NCBI GenBank assembly: GCA_947487205.1
Contig: CANKVU010000016.1
Span: 58,612 to 122,611, forward strand
Source of the DNA: an uncultured Paracoccaceae bacterium
GTDB lineage: Bacteria; Pseudomonadota; Alphaproteobacteria; Rhodobacterales; Rhodobacteraceae
Length of the DNA stretch: 64,000 bases
Reading direction: 5' to 3'
This document shows, in pieces, positions 27,769-36,522 of the stretch. The translations under genes were made by a program, and so were the position numbers. The notes beneath the pieces are model-generated. The model did not search any database and had not been told where the DNA came from. It saw nothing but the letters and a program-made list of their open reading frames with translations. Position 1 is the stretch's first letter. The number at the start of each line of letters is the position of its first letter.

Positions 27769-28434
27769 ATGAGCTCTGCCGTCATCCAGCTTCTAGTCCT
27801 CGCCGGGATCGCGATCTTCCTGATCCTGCGGCTTCGCAACGTTCTTGGAACGCGCGACGGGTTCGAGAAACCGACCGTCGCCCGCGGAGACGAGCCCCGG
27901 CGGGCGCAGCAGCGCCCCGAATTCGAGGTGATCGAGGGCGGTCCGGACCGCGACATCACCGACCATGTCGAGGACGAATCCGACAACGCCAAGGCGCTGG
28001 CCGCGATGAAGATGGCCGAACCGGGATTTTCGGTCGGCGAGTTCCTGCAGGGCGCGCGCCAGGCCTACGAGATGATCCTGACCGCGTTCGAGCGCGGCGA
28101 CATCTCCGAGGTGCGGGGCTTCCTGCATCCCGAGGTGGCCGAGGCCTTCGACCAGGTGATCGCCGACCGCACCGAGAAGGGCCTGACGGTGGAGAGCGAG
28201 ATCGTGGGGGTCCGGGACGTGGAACTCTACCGCGCGACCTTCGACCGCGACAGCCGCGAGGCGGAGATCACCGTGCGGTTTCTGGCCGAGGTGACGACGG
28301 TGGTGAAGGACGCCCAGGGCGAGATCATCGAGGGCGACCCGAACGAGATCCGCCGCCAGCGCGACAGCTGGACCTTCGGACGCCGGATGGGCGTGGACGA
28401 CCCGAACTGGCAGTTGATCGCCACGGGGGAGTGA
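27769..28434 (+). CDS. Tim44-domain membrane-associated protein (TimA-like)
   Basis: This 221-residue protein has one N-terminal membrane helix (VIQLLVLAGIAIFLILRL), a charged linker and a C-terminal Tim44 domain. The domain runs from about residue 85 to the end, with FLQGARQAYEMILTAFERGD and a beta-rich RDVELYRATFDRDSREAEITVRF. Alphaproteobacterial members of this family are related to mitochondrial Tim44 and bind the inner membrane. Start at ATG 27769. It overlaps mltA by one base and is co-transcribed with it. Confidence 0.9.
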   Translation: MSSAVIQLLVLAGIAIFLILRLRNVLGTRDGFEKPTVARGDEPRRAQQRPEFEVIEGGPDRDITDHVEDESDNAKALAAMKMAEPGFSVGEFLQGARQAYEMILTAFERGDISEVRGFLHPEVAEAFDQVIADRTEKGLTVESEIVGVRDVELYRATFDRDSREAEITVRFLAEVTTVVKDAQGEIIEGDPNEIRRQRDSWTFGRRMGVDDPNWQLIATGE

Positions 28435-29456
28435 TGCGCGGCTGGATGCGGGCGATCTGCGTGGCGGCGGCCTTCGGCGGCACCGCCGCGGGCGCCGGCT
28501 CCCACACGATCCTCGACTATGCCGACCTGTCGGGCTGGGACGCGGACGACCATCGCGCCGCGCTCGACGTGTTCCTGTCGACCTGCCGCGACATGGACGA
28601 TCCCGACTGGACCACGCTCTGCCGCATCGGGGCGGAGACCGAAGATCCCCGCCGCTTCTTCGAGATCCATTTCGCGCCGACGCTGGTCGAGGATGGCACG
28701 CCCACGCTTTTCACCGGATATTTCGAGCCGGAGCTCGACGGCGCGCGCCATCGCGGCGGACCCTATCAATACCCGATCCATGCCCTGCCCGAGGAAGCCG
28801 ACGGCGACGAATGGCTGACGCGGGCCGAGATCGAGAAATCCGGCGCGCTGGACGGCCGCGGCCTGGAGATCGCGTGGCTCGACGATCCGGTGGACGCCTA
28901 TTTCCTGCACGTGCAGGGATCGGGCCGCGTCCGGCTGCAGGACGGCACGGCGATCCGCGTCGGATATGCCGGCAAGAACGGCCATTCCTACCGCTCCATC
29001 GGCAAGGAGCTGGTGCGCCGCGGGATCCTGGGCGAGCACGAGGTCAGCATCGACCGGATCCGGGACTGGGTGGCTGAGAACGGCGCCGAAGGCCGCGAGA
29101 TCCTGCGCCACAATCCCTCCTACGTCTTTTTCCGCGAGGTCAGCCACGTCCCCGCCGACCGCGGTCCGCTGGGGGCGATGAACCGGTCGCTGACCGGGCT
29201 GCGATCGGTGGCGGTCGACCCCGCCCATGTCCCGCTCGGCGCCCCGGTCTGGGTGGAGAAGGCGGGACGTGCGCCGATCCGGGCGCTGATGGTCGCGCAG
29301 GATACCGGCGCGGCGGTCGAGGGGGCGCAGCGCGCCGACATCTTCTTCGGGACGGGCGAGGCGGCCGGCCGGACGGCGGGAACGATCCGGGATGGCGGGC
29401 GGATGGTCGTCCTGCTGCCGATCCAGCGCGCCTATGCCCTGGCCGAGGCGCTGTGA
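28434..29456 (+). CDS. mltA: Membrane-bound lytic murein transglycosylase A
   Basis: This 340-residue protein has a signal-peptide-like N-terminus (MRAICVAAAFGGTAAGA) and the MltA barrel domain. The C-terminal 3D domain is visible in VAVDPAHVPLGAPVW and QDTGAAVEGAQRADIFFG, whose aspartates are catalytic. It cleaves peptidoglycan glycan strands with anhydro-product formation. There is no clear lipobox, so it may be soluble or loosely anchored in the periplasm. Its ATG overlaps the Tim44 gene stop; the Smr gene follows four bases after its stop. Confidence 0.93.
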   Translation: MRGWMRAICVAAAFGGTAAGAGSHTILDYADLSGWDADDHRAALDVFLSTCRDMDDPDWTTLCRIGAETEDPRRFFEIHFAPTLVEDGTPTLFTGYFEPELDGARHRGGPYQYPIHALPEEADGDEWLTRAEIEKSGALDGRGLEIAWLDDPVDAYFLHVQGSGRVRLQDGTAIRVGYAGKNGHSYRSIGKELVRRGILGEHEVSIDRIRDWVAENGAEGREILRHNPSYVFFREVSHVPADRGPLGAMNRSLTGLRSVAVDPAHVPLGAPVWVEKAGRAPIRALMVAQDTGAAVEGAQRADIFFGTGEAAGRTAGTIRDGGRMVVLLPIQRAYALAEAL

Positions 29457-29460
29457 TCGG

Positions 29461-30048
29461 GTGGCCCGCAAGCGCCGACACCTGACGCCGGAGGAGGCGG
29501 AGCTGTGGGGACGGATCAAGCGCACCGCCGTTCCGCTGCGCCCCGAGAAGCCCGACCGCGCCCGACCGGCCGCGGCGGAACCGGCCCCGCCCGATCCCCC
29601 TGCCCCACCGGCATCGAAACCCGTGCCGGATCTGTCGGATATCGGCATCGGCACGCGAAGCCGCGGCCCGACGCCGCGTGCGTCCCGCCCCGCGCCGCCC
29701 GTCCGTATGGATGCGAAGGCCTACGGCCGCATGCGGCGCGGCAAGCTGCCGGTGGATGCGCGCATCGACCTGCACGGGGTGACGCTGGCCGAGGCGCATC
29801 CCCGGCTGGTGTCCTTCGTGCTGTCCTCGCACGCGGCGGGGCGGCGGCTGATCCTCGTCATCACCGGAAAGGGAGGCCACGAGGGAACCGACGGCGACCC
29901 GGTCGCACCCGGCCGGGGGGTCCTGCGCCGGCAGGTGCCGCATTGGCTGTCCTCGGCGCCCTTGCGGGGCGTCGTGCTGCAGGTCGACGCGGCGCATCGT
30001 CGCCATGGAGGCCTGGGCGCGATCTATGTCTACCTGCGTCGGAAGTGA
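29461..30048 (+). CDS. Smr domain protein (MutS2 C-terminal-like nuclease)
   Basis: The GTG start five bases after mltA gives 195 residues. The C-terminal Smr domain has IDLHGVTLAEA and the TGKGGHEG loop, ending HGGLGAIYVYLRR. The N-terminal half is proline- and alanine-rich and probably disordered. Free-standing Smr proteins have nicking endonuclease activity and are linked to ribosome rescue or DNA repair. It forms the end of the Tim44-mltA-smr operon and is convergent with hslU across a 178-base gap containing weak hairpins. Confidence 0.85.
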   Translation: MARKRRHLTPEEAELWGRIKRTAVPLRPEKPDRARPAAAEPAPPDPPAPPASKPVPDLSDIGIGTRSRGPTPRASRPAPPVRMDAKAYGRMRRGKLPVDARIDLHGVTLAEAHPRLVSFVLSSHAAGRRLILVITGKGGHEGTDGDPVAPGRGVLRRQVPHWLSSAPLRGVVLQVDAAHRRHGGLGAIYVYLRRK

Positions 30049-30226
30049 TCCACGGACAAAGGGGAGCCGATCCCGAAGGGCGCCGCGGGCGACATGAAGT
30101 TGATGTTCGGGCGGGGATGTGGCGCGGGCGCGTCCACACCCCCCTGTCCGGGCGAGATGGACCCCAAGAGAGGGGAACGCGACGGCGGGATCCGGACGGC
30201 CGGTCGGGCCCCCCTGGATCCGCCGC

Positions 30227-31531
30227 TCAGAGCACGTAGCGGCTGATATCGACCGATCGGCTGAGTTCGCCCAGGTGACGCTCCACGAAGGCATCGTCCA
30301 CGGTCACCGCCTCGCCCGCCTTGTCGGGCGCCTCGAACGACAATTCCTCGAAGACGCGCTCCATCACCGTGTAGAGCCGCCGGGCGCCGATATTCTCCAC
30401 CGACTGGTTCACCTCCGCCGCGATCCGCGCGAGCGCGGCGATGCCGTCCTCGGTGAAGGTGACGCTCACATCCTCCGTGCCCAGAAGCGCGGCGTATTGC
30501 CGGGTCAGGGCATTGTCGGTCTCGGTCAGGATTCGGACGAAATCCTCCTCGGTCAGGGCGCGGAGTTCCACCCGGATGGGCAGGCGCCCCTGCAATTCTG
30601 GCAGAAGGTCCGAGGGCTTGGCGACGTGGAACGCGCCGCTGGCGATGAACAGGATATGGTCCGTCTTGACCGGGCCGTACTTGGTGGAGACGACCGTCCC
30701 CTCGATCAGCGGCAGCAGGTCGCGCTGCACGCCCTCGCGGCTGACTTCGCCGCCGCGGGCGTCCTGCCGGGCGCAGACCTTGTCGATCTCGTCGAGGAAG
30801 ACGATGCCGTTCTCCTCCACCGTCCTGAGGGCCTCCTTGTTCACGGCCTCGTCGTCGAGGAGCTTGTCGGCCTCCTCGCTCAGGAGGATGGTGTAGCTCT
30901 CGGCCACGGTCATCGTCTTGCGGACCTTGCGCCCCTGGAACGCCTTGCCGAAGAGGTCGCCGAGGTTCATGCCGCCCTGCCCCGGCTGCATCCCCGGGAT
31001 CTCCATGTTGCCCATCGGGTTCGAGGTGTCGGCGACCTCGAGCGTGATCTCGGTGGCGTCGAGCTCGCCCGCATGCAGCTTCTTGCGGAACATCTCGCGG
31101 GTGCCGTCGCGGGCGTTCTCCCCGGCGATGGCCGCGATCACGCGCTCCTCGGCATTGGCCTCGGCGCGGGCCTTCACGTCCTCGCGCATGAAGTCGCGGG
31201 TCATCGTGATCGACTGCTCGACCAGGTCGCGGATGATCTGCTCGACGTCGCGACCCACATAGCCGACCTCGGTGAACTTCGTCGCCTCGACCTTGAGGAA
31301 GGGGGCGCGGGCCAGCTTGGCCAGGCGGCGCGAGATCTCGGTCTTGCCGACGCCGGTGGGGCCGATCATCAGGATGTTCTTGGGATAGACCTCGTCCTGC
31401 ATCTCGGGCGCCAGCTGGCGGCGGCGCCAGCGGTTCCGGAGCGCGACCGACACGGCACGCTTGGCGTCCTTCTGGCCGATGATGAAGCGGTCGAGCTCGG
31501 AGACGATCTCGCGGGGGGTCAGGTCGGTCAT
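30227..31531 (-). CDS. hslU: HslU ATPase subunit of the HslUV protease
   Basis: This 434-residue AAA+ unfoldase has [15 protein letters not shown] at the N-terminus and Walker [10 protein letters not shown] at about residues 58-66. Walker [10 protein letters not shown], the intermediate I-domain and the C-terminal LSRYVL-type tail that docks into HslV (here [10 protein letters not shown]) are also present. The start at [10 protein letters not shown] removes a nine-residue upstream frame. It works with HslV encoded 3.7 kb away in the opposite direction. Confidence 0.97.
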   Translation of the reverse strand: MTDLTPREIVSELDRFIIGQKDAKRAVSVALRNRWRRRQLAPEMQDEVYPKNILMIGPTGVGKTEISRRLAKLARAPFLKVEATKFTEVGYVGRDVEQIIRDLVEQSITMTRDFMREDVKARAEANAEERVIAAIAGENARDGTREMFRKKLHAGELDATEITLEVADTSNPMGNMEIPGMQPGQGGMNLGDLFGKAFQGRKVRKTMTVAESYTILLSEEADKLLDDEAVNKEALRTVEENGIVFLDEIDKVCARQDARGGEVSREGVQRDLLPLIEGTVVSTKYGPVKTDHILFIASGAFHVAKPSDLLPELQGRLPIRVELRALTEEDFVRILTETDNALTRQYAALLGTEDVSVTFTEDGIAALARIAAEVNQSVENIGARRLYTVMERVFEELSFEAPDKAGEAVTVDDAFVERHLGELSRSVDISRYVL

Positions 31532-31593
31532 GGCATCCTCTCGATGGTGCCGAGGCACGTAGAGGGGCGGCGCGCGAATTTAAAGGCCGCGCC

Positions 31594-32277
31594 TCAGCGG
31601 GGCCAGAGCGAGTCCGCGCCCAGCGAGTCCACCAAAGCGGCATGGGCCGCCGCCTCTTCGGGCGTGATGCGCGGAGGCAGAGGCGTGGGGCGCGGTTCGG
31701 GGCGCCAGGCGGTCGACGCGACCGGACCGCCCTGCCCTTCGCCGGCGCCCAGGCCGAAATCGGGCTGCCGGCCGCCGATCAGCTCCAGGTAGACCTCGGC
31801 GAGGATCTCGGCATCGAGAAGCGCGCCGTGGTAGGTGCGGCTGGAATTGTCGATCCCGAAGCGGCGGCAGAGCGCATCGAGAGAGGACGGCGCGCCGGGA
31901 AAGCGACGCCGGGCGATGGCCAGCGTGTCGATGGCCTGATCCATGGGCAGCGGCGCCATGTTGAGCCAGCCGAGTTCGGCATTGAGGAATTTCATGTCGA
32001 ACGCGGCGTTGTGGATCACCAGCTTCGCGTCACCCACGAAATCCACGAAGGCTTGCGCCACGTCGCGGAACAGCGGCTTGTCGCGCAGGAAGTCGTCGCC
32101 GAGGCCGTGGACCTCGAACGCGCCCTGCGGCATGGACCGCTCGGGATTGAGGTATTCGTGGAAGCTGCGGCCCGTCGGCATGTGGCCATTGAGCTCCACC
32201 GCGCCGATCTCGACCACGCGGTCGCCGGTTTCGGGGTCGAAGCCCGTCGTCTCGGTGTCGAGGGAGATCTCACGCAT
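31594..32277 (-). CDS. dnaQ: DNA polymerase III epsilon subunit (proofreading exonuclease)
   Basis: This 227-residue DEDDh exonuclease has Exo[11 protein letters not shown], Exo[15 protein letters not shown] and Exo[17 protein letters not shown] with the catalytic His and Asp. It proofreads within the DNA polymerase III core. The C-terminus carries a proline-rich tail that in the family binds the alpha subunit. It is the last gene of the maf-aroE-coaE-dnaQ operon and overlaps coaE by eight bases. It lies on the leftward leading strand next to the probable origin. Confidence 0.96.
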   Translation of the reverse strand: MREISLDTETTGFDPETGDRVVEIGAVELNGHMPTGRSFHEYLNPERSMPQGAFEVHGLGDDFLRDKPLFRDVAQAFVDFVGDAKLVIHNAAFDMKFLNAELGWLNMAPLPMDQAIDTLAIARRRFPGAPSSLDALCRRFGIDNSSRTYHGALLDAEILAEVYLELIGGRQPDFGLGAGEGQGGPVASTAWRPEPRPTPLPPRITPEEAAAHAALVDSLGADSLWPR

Positions 32278-32863
32278 TCCGGGTCCTCAGATCCTGCACC
32301 AGGCGGTCGACATGATCCCGTGTCTCTTGCATCGAGACGGTCGGCACAACCACATCGGCACGCGCGCGCTTGTCGGCGTCGGGAACCTGCTTGGACAGGA
32401 TCGCGGCGAATTCCGCCTCGGTCATCGTGCCGCGGGACAGGACCCTCTGGCGCTGGATCTCGGGCGGGGCCGAGACGACGACGACGAGGTCCATCTCGGC
32501 CGCGAGGCCGGTTTCGAAGAGAAGCGGGATGTCGAGGACGACCAGATCGTCCCCGGCCTGGGCGACGAAGCGGGCGCGATCCGCGGCCACGAGCGGATGG
32601 ACCACGCCCTCGATACGGGAAAGCGCCGTCGCATCCTTGGCGATCCAGCGTTTCAGGGCCGCGCGGTCGACGGCGCCGTCGCGGACCGCGGCCGGATGGA
32701 GCGCGGCGATCGGCTCCACCGCGGCGCCGCCCCGGGCATAGAGCCGCGCCACCGCCGCATCGGCGTCCCAGACCGGCACGCCGGCATCGCGGAACATGGC
32801 CGCGGTGGTGGACTTGCCCATGCCGATGGAGCCGGTGAGCCCGATCCGCAGCTTCCCCGTCAC
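32270..32863 (-). CDS. coaE: Dephospho-CoA kinase
   Basis: This 197-residue P-loop kinase has [11 protein letters not shown] at residues 8-18, followed by the [10 protein letters not shown] acceptor-site helix. It phosphorylates the ribose 3' position of dephospho-CoA, the last step of coenzyme A synthesis. A GTG start overlaps the aroE TGA as GTGA, so translation is coupled. The longer frame in the track reads through aroE in another phase and is not real. Confidence 0.94.
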   Translation of the reverse strand: MTGKLRIGLTGSIGMGKSTTAAMFRDAGVPVWDADAAVARLYARGGAAVEPIAALHPAAVRDGAVDRAALKRWIAKDATALSRIEGVVHPLVAADRARFVAQAGDDLVVLDIPLLFETGLAAEMDLVVVVSAPPEIQRQRVLSRGTMTEAEFAAILSKQVPDADKRARADVVVPTVSMQETRDHVDRLVQDLRTRNA

Positions 32864-33690
32864 GGTGCCAGAACCGCGGCGCGAAGATGCCGATCGACCG
32901 CGGGGCGCGTCCCGAACCATCGCGCGAACCCCGGCACGGCCTGGTGGAGCAGCATGCCGACCCCGTCGACGGTGCGGCATCCCAGATCCCGCGCGGAGGC
33001 GAGGAACCCCGTTTCGAGCGGGGTATAGACGAGGTCGTTGACCACGGCGTCCGGCGACAACCGGTCGAGCGGGACGTCGAAGGGCGCCTTGCCGGTCATG
33101 CCGAGGGAGGTCGTGTTGATCGCGGTCGCCGCACCGTCGAGCATGGCGCCGGCCCGGTCCCAGTCGTGAACGGCGATCCGGGCGCCGAACTCGCGCGCCA
33201 GCGCCTCGGAGCGGTCGCGCGTGCGGTTGGCCAGCCGGATTTCGGGCGCCCCGTCGTCCAGAAGCGAGACGATGACAGCGCGGGCCGCGCCGCCGGCGCC
33301 GAAGATCGCGGCCGGCCCGTCCGTCGCCCGCCACCCCGGCGCGTTGCGGCGCAGATTTTCGAGGAACCCCTCGCCGTCGGTGTTGTCGGCCCGGACGCCA
33401 TCGGGCCCGAAGACGAGCGTGTTCGCCGCGCCGATGCGGCGCGCGCGGTCGGTGGCCGTCCGCGAAAGCTCCAGCGCCGCCACCTTGTGCGGGATCGTGA
33501 CGTTGCAGCCGACGAAACCGGCGCGGGGCAGGGTGCGCAGAACCTCGGCGAGGTCGCCCTCCTCGACATGGAGGGGAACGTAATGCCCCGCGATCCCGTA
33601 CCGCGACAGCCAATGGCCGTGCAGCGCCGGCGACCTGCTATGGGCGATGGGGCATCCGACGACGCCGGCGAGGGGGATCCGATCGGTCAT
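32860..33690 (-). CDS. aroE: Shikimate dehydrogenase
   Basis: This 276-residue NADPH enzyme reduces 3-dehydroshikimate in the shikimate pathway. The substrate site PIAHSRSPALHGHW, catalytic Lys in NVTIPHK, and cofactor loop FGAGGAARAVI with the LANRTRDR motif for NADPH are all present. The C-terminal DGVGMLLHQAVPGF is typical. Its ATG overlaps the maf stop and its stop overlaps the coaE start. Confidence 0.96.
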   Translation of the reverse strand: MTDRIPLAGVVGCPIAHSRSPALHGHWLSRYGIAGHYVPLHVEEGDLAEVLRTLPRAGFVGCNVTIPHKVAALELSRTATDRARRIGAANTLVFGPDGVRADNTDGEGFLENLRRNAPGWRATDGPAAIFGAGGAARAVIVSLLDDGAPEIRLANRTRDRSEALAREFGARIAVHDWDRAGAMLDGAATAINTTSLGMTGKAPFDVPLDRLSPDAVVNDLVYTPLETGFLASARDLGCRTVDGVGMLLHQAVPGFARWFGTRPAVDRHLRAAVLAP

Positions 33691-34280
33691 GCGGCGAGGT
33701 AACCGCGGTCGATCATCCACGACAAGAGCGGCAGCATCGGCATTCCCTGGACGGAGAAGAAATCGCCCTCGACCGCGGTGAAGAGGCGCATTCCCTCTTC
33801 CTCCAGCCGGTAGGCGCCGGGGGAGCCGCCGATCTCGGGCCAGTTTCGGGCCACGTATTCCTCGATGTAACCCCCGCTCAGCGGTCGCATCGTCAGCCGG
33901 ACGCTGGTCAGGTGGCGCCATACGGGCTCTGCGTCCTCGTAGGCGACGATCGCGGTGTGCAGGCGGTGACGTCGCCCCGAGAGGCGCGCGATCTGGGCGC
34001 GCGCGGCGTCGGGATCGGCGGGTTTCGACAGGATCTCGCCGTCGAGATCGAAGACCTGGTCGGATCCGATGGTCACGGCGTCGGGATGACGGGACGAGAC
34101 CTTGCGCGCCTTCGCCTCGGCCAGGGCGTCCGCGATGTCGCGGGGCGAAACCCCTTCGACCTGGAGCGCGGTGCGGATCGTCTCTTCGTCGACGCGCGGC
34201 AGGTCGGTTTCGAAGTCGAGACCGGCGGCGCGGAACAGCCGCGCCCGCGTGGTCGATCCGGAGGCCAGAACGATCTTCAT
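33687..34280 (-). CDS. maf: Maf family nucleotide pyrophosphatase
   Basis: This 197-residue Maf protein begins MKIVLASGSTTRARLF, the family signature. It carries the catalytic Asp in TIGSDQVFDL, then LSKPADPD and GRRHRLHTAIV. Maf proteins hydrolyse non-canonical or methylated nucleoside triphosphates. It leads the leftward operon aroE-coaE-dnaQ. Its upstream region is the probable replication origin, with a near-consensus DnaA box ten bases before its start codon. Confidence 0.94.
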   Translation of the reverse strand: MKIVLASGSTTRARLFRAAGLDFETDLPRVDEETIRTALQVEGVSPRDIADALAEAKARKVSSRHPDAVTIGSDQVFDLDGEILSKPADPDAARAQIARLSGRRHRLHTAIVAYEDAEPVWRHLTSVRLTMRPLSGGYIEEYVARNWPEIGGSPGAYRLEEEGMRLFTAVEGDFFSVQGMPMLPLLSWMIDRGYLAA

Positions 34281-34289
34281 GGACAACCC

Positions 34290-34298
34290 TGTGGATAG
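34290..34298 (-). promoter_or_regulatory. DnaA box, one mismatch
   Basis: The plus strand reads TGTGGATAG, the complement of a TTATCCACA box with one mismatch at the end. It lies ten bases from the maf start, inside the probable origin. Confidence 0.6.
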
Positions 34299-34451
34299 CT
34301 GCGGCAATGGCATGGCGACAAGTCGGCCGCCACGCCCCGGGGCGGGATAACGCAGCCATCCGTCCGGTTCCACACGGGATCCATCCCCGTGGATCCTTCG
34401 ACGTCGGGACAAACGGCAGGGCATCCCGTCAAGAGAAACGAATCCACATCT

Positions 34452-34460
34452 TTATCCACA
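34452..34460 (+). promoter_or_regulatory. Perfect DnaA box
   Basis: TTATCCACA is the consensus DnaA-ATP binding site. A degenerate copy (GAATCCACA) starts twelve bases upstream in the same orientation, followed downstream by the AT-rich stretch suited to unwinding. Confidence 0.75.
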
Positions 34461-34659
34461 GGACGTCAGCAGAGTTTTCCGCTTATAAGTCTTTGATTCA
34501 AATAGTCGAGATGGAGGAGGAGCGTTCCGGCAACCTGCAAGACCTCCCACAGGAGCGGAATCGGTATGAACCGGTGGAAAAGTTGAGTCGTCCGGTTTTC
34601 CCCAGCACTCACAACAACCAAATCCTTTCTTCCTTAAAGTTATGAGGTAAGGAGGCGCC

Positions 34660-35109
34660 ATGTCCGACCTGCTCCTGCCCCTCGTTCCCTGGCTGAAATC
34701 CCTCCACGTGATCTCGTTCGTGGCCTGGATGGCCGGCCTGTTCTATTTGCCGAGGCTCTTCGTGTATCACGTGGAATCGGTCGACCGCGGCTCCGGGACC
34801 GAGACGCTGTTCCGGACCATGGAAAACAAGCTGTTGAAATTTATCATGAATCCGGCGATGATCGCGACCTGGGCGTTCGGCCTGCTGCTGGTCGCGTCGG
34901 GTGTCGTGGACTGGTCCGCGATCTGGCCCTATGCGAAGGCGGCCGGGGTGCTGGGAATGACCGGATTCCATATGTGGTGCGCCCGCCAGAGGCGGCAGCT
35001 CGCGGCCGGCGCGCCGGGCCTTCCGGGGCGGCGGTACCGGCTCATGAACGAGGTTCCGACGATCCTCCTGATCGTCATCGTGATCGCGGTTGTCGCACGG
35101 CCGATCTGA
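34660..35109 (+). CDS. hemJ: Protoporphyrinogen oxidase HemJ
   Basis: This 149-residue membrane protein has four hydrophobic segments and the conserved N-terminal pattern [26 protein letters not shown]. The invariant His and Arg bind haem. A second family segment [15 protein letters not shown] follows. HemJ oxidises protoporphyrinogen IX in haem and chlorophyll synthesis. A GGAGG ribosome site precedes the ATG, within the right part of the probable origin. Alphaproteobacterial origins commonly lie next to hem genes. Confidence 0.94.
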   Translation: MSDLLLPLVPWLKSLHVISFVAWMAGLFYLPRLFVYHVESVDRGSGTETLFRTMENKLLKFIMNPAMIATWAFGLLLVASGVVDWSAIWPYAKAAGVLGMTGFHMWCARQRRQLAAGAPGLPGRRYRLMNEVPTILLIVIVIAVVARPI

Positions 35110-35231
35110 CGCGCCGGTGCGCGGCCACGTTGACTCCGAACTCGCTTGGGGCTAGACGACCAAGCGGCCGTCCGGCCACGATCCTTCCACAAGACTTGAG
35201 ATGCGGCCCTGCATGCGGGGTTCGAAAGGGC

Positions 35232-36506
35232 ATGATGACCGAAGATCGCGTGAACCTCTCCGACCTCAAGGCCCAGAGCCCCAAGGATCTGCTGGCCCTC
35301 GCGGAGGAACTGGAGATCGAGAACGCCTCGACCATGCGCAAGGGCGAGATGATGTTCTCGATCCTGAAGGAGCGCGCGGACGAGGACTGGATCATCGGCG
35401 GCGACGGCGTGCTGGAGGTCCTGCAGGACGGGTTCGGGTTCCTGCGCTCGACCGAGGCGAACTACCTTCCGGGGCCGGACGACATCTATGTGAGCCCCGA
35501 GATGATCCGCCGTTACGCGCTGAGGACCGGTGACACGGTGTCGGGCGTCATCAGGGGGCCGGACGAGAACGAGCGCTATTTCGCCCTCACGGACGTGGAG
35601 AGCATCAATTTCGAGGAGCCGACGCGTGCCCGCCACAAGGTCGCCTTCGACAACCTGACGCCGCTCTATCCTGACGAGCGCTTGACGATGGAGATCGAGG
35701 ACCCGACCATCAAGGACCGATCGGCCCGGGTGATCGACCTCGTGTCGCCGATCGGAAAGGGGCAACGGTCCCTGATCGTCGCGCCGCCGCGGACCGGCAA
35801 GACGGTGCTCCTTCAGAACATCGCGCATTCGATCGCGGAGAATCACCCCGAATGCTACCTGATCGTGTTGCTGATCGACGAGCGACCTGAGGAGGTCACC
35901 GACATGCAGCGTTCGGTCAAGGGCGAGGTGGTGAGCTCGACCTTCGACGAGCCGGCCTCCCGCCACGTGGCGGTGTCGGACATGGTGATCGAGAAGGCCA
36001 AGCGGCTGGTCGAGCACAAGCGAGATGTTGTTATACTTCTCGACTCTATCACAAGACTTGGTAGGGCTTTCAATACGACCGTGCCGTCCTCCGGCAAGGT
36101 CCTGACCGGCGGGGTCGACGCGAACGCCCTGCAGCGGCCCAAGCGGTTCTTCGGGGCGGCGCGGAACATCGAGGAAGGCGGGTCACTGACCATCATCGCC
36201 ACGGCGCTGATCGACACCGGCAGCCGGATGGACGAGGTCATCTTCGAGGAGTTCAAAGGCACCGGCAACAGCGAGATCGTGCTCGACCGGAAGGTGGCGG
36301 ACAAGCGCGTCTATCCGGCGATGGACATCCTGAAATCCGGTACGCGCAAGGAGGACCTGCTGGTCGACAAGACCGACCTGCAGAAAACCTACGTGCTGCG
36401 GCGCATCCTGAACCCGATGGGCACCACGGATGCGGTCGAGTTCCTGCTGTCGAAACTGAAACAGACGAAGACGAATTCCGAGTTCTTCGATTCAATGAAC
36501 ACCTGA
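35232..36506 (+). CDS. rho: Transcription termination factor Rho
   Basis: This 424-residue hexameric RNA helicase ends factor-dependent transcripts. An N-terminal helical and RNA-binding OSB domain ([23 protein letters not shown]) precedes Walker [13 protein letters not shown]. The Q-loop and R-loop lie near [12 protein letters not shown] and [19 protein letters not shown] 35232 and 35235 are both possible; the GAAAGGG ribosome site better suits 35235. The gene starts 122 bases after hemJ. A 60-base AT-rich, rare-codon patch covers the [16 protein letters not shown] region (see findings), and an 11-base sequence is shared with the leader. Confidence 0.97.
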   Translation: MMTEDRVNLSDLKAQSPKDLLALAEELEIENASTMRKGEMMFSILKERADEDWIIGGDGVLEVLQDGFGFLRSTEANYLPGPDDIYVSPEMIRRYALRTGDTVSGVIRGPDENERYFALTDVESINFEEPTRARHKVAFDNLTPLYPDERLTMEIEDPTIKDRSARVIDLVSPIGKGQRSLIVAPPRTGKTVLLQNIAHSIAENHPECYLIVLLIDERPEEVTDMQRSVKGEVVSSTFDEPASRHVAVSDMVIEKAKRLVEHKRDVVILLDSITRLGRAFNTTVPSSGKVLTGGVDANALQRPKRFFGAARNIEEGGSLTIIATALIDTGSRMDEVIFEEFKGTGNSEIVLDRKVADKRVYPAMDILKSGTRKEDLLVDKTDLQKTYVLRRILNPMGTTDAVEFLLSKLKQTKTNSEFFDSMNT

Positions 36507-36522
36507 GGATGACCCGCCTGCC

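Larger units (their letters stand above)
34281..34659. other. Probable chromosome replication origin (oriC)
   Basis: This 379-base gap holds no gene. It contains a perfect DnaA box TTATCCACA and a one-mismatch box TGTGGATAG. Weaker ones (GAATCCACA, TTTTCCCCA) and four GANTC sites within 150 bases are also present. The stretch 34,470-34,510 and the end 34,600-34,645 are clearly AT-rich in an otherwise GC-rich window. Genes diverge from it: maf-aroE-coaE-dnaQ leftward and hemJ-rho-mnmE-mnmG-rsmG-parA-parB rightward. parS sites lie 3-5 kb away. Alphaproteobacterial origins lie near hem genes and rho, so the position fits. Assignment is inference without a skew plot. Confidence 0.75.

Noticed and set aside
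34281-34659. CtrA binding sites in the origin gap
   Set aside because: Only a single TTAA half-site is seen, no TTAA-N7-TTAA pair. CtrA control of replication is not expected in this family.
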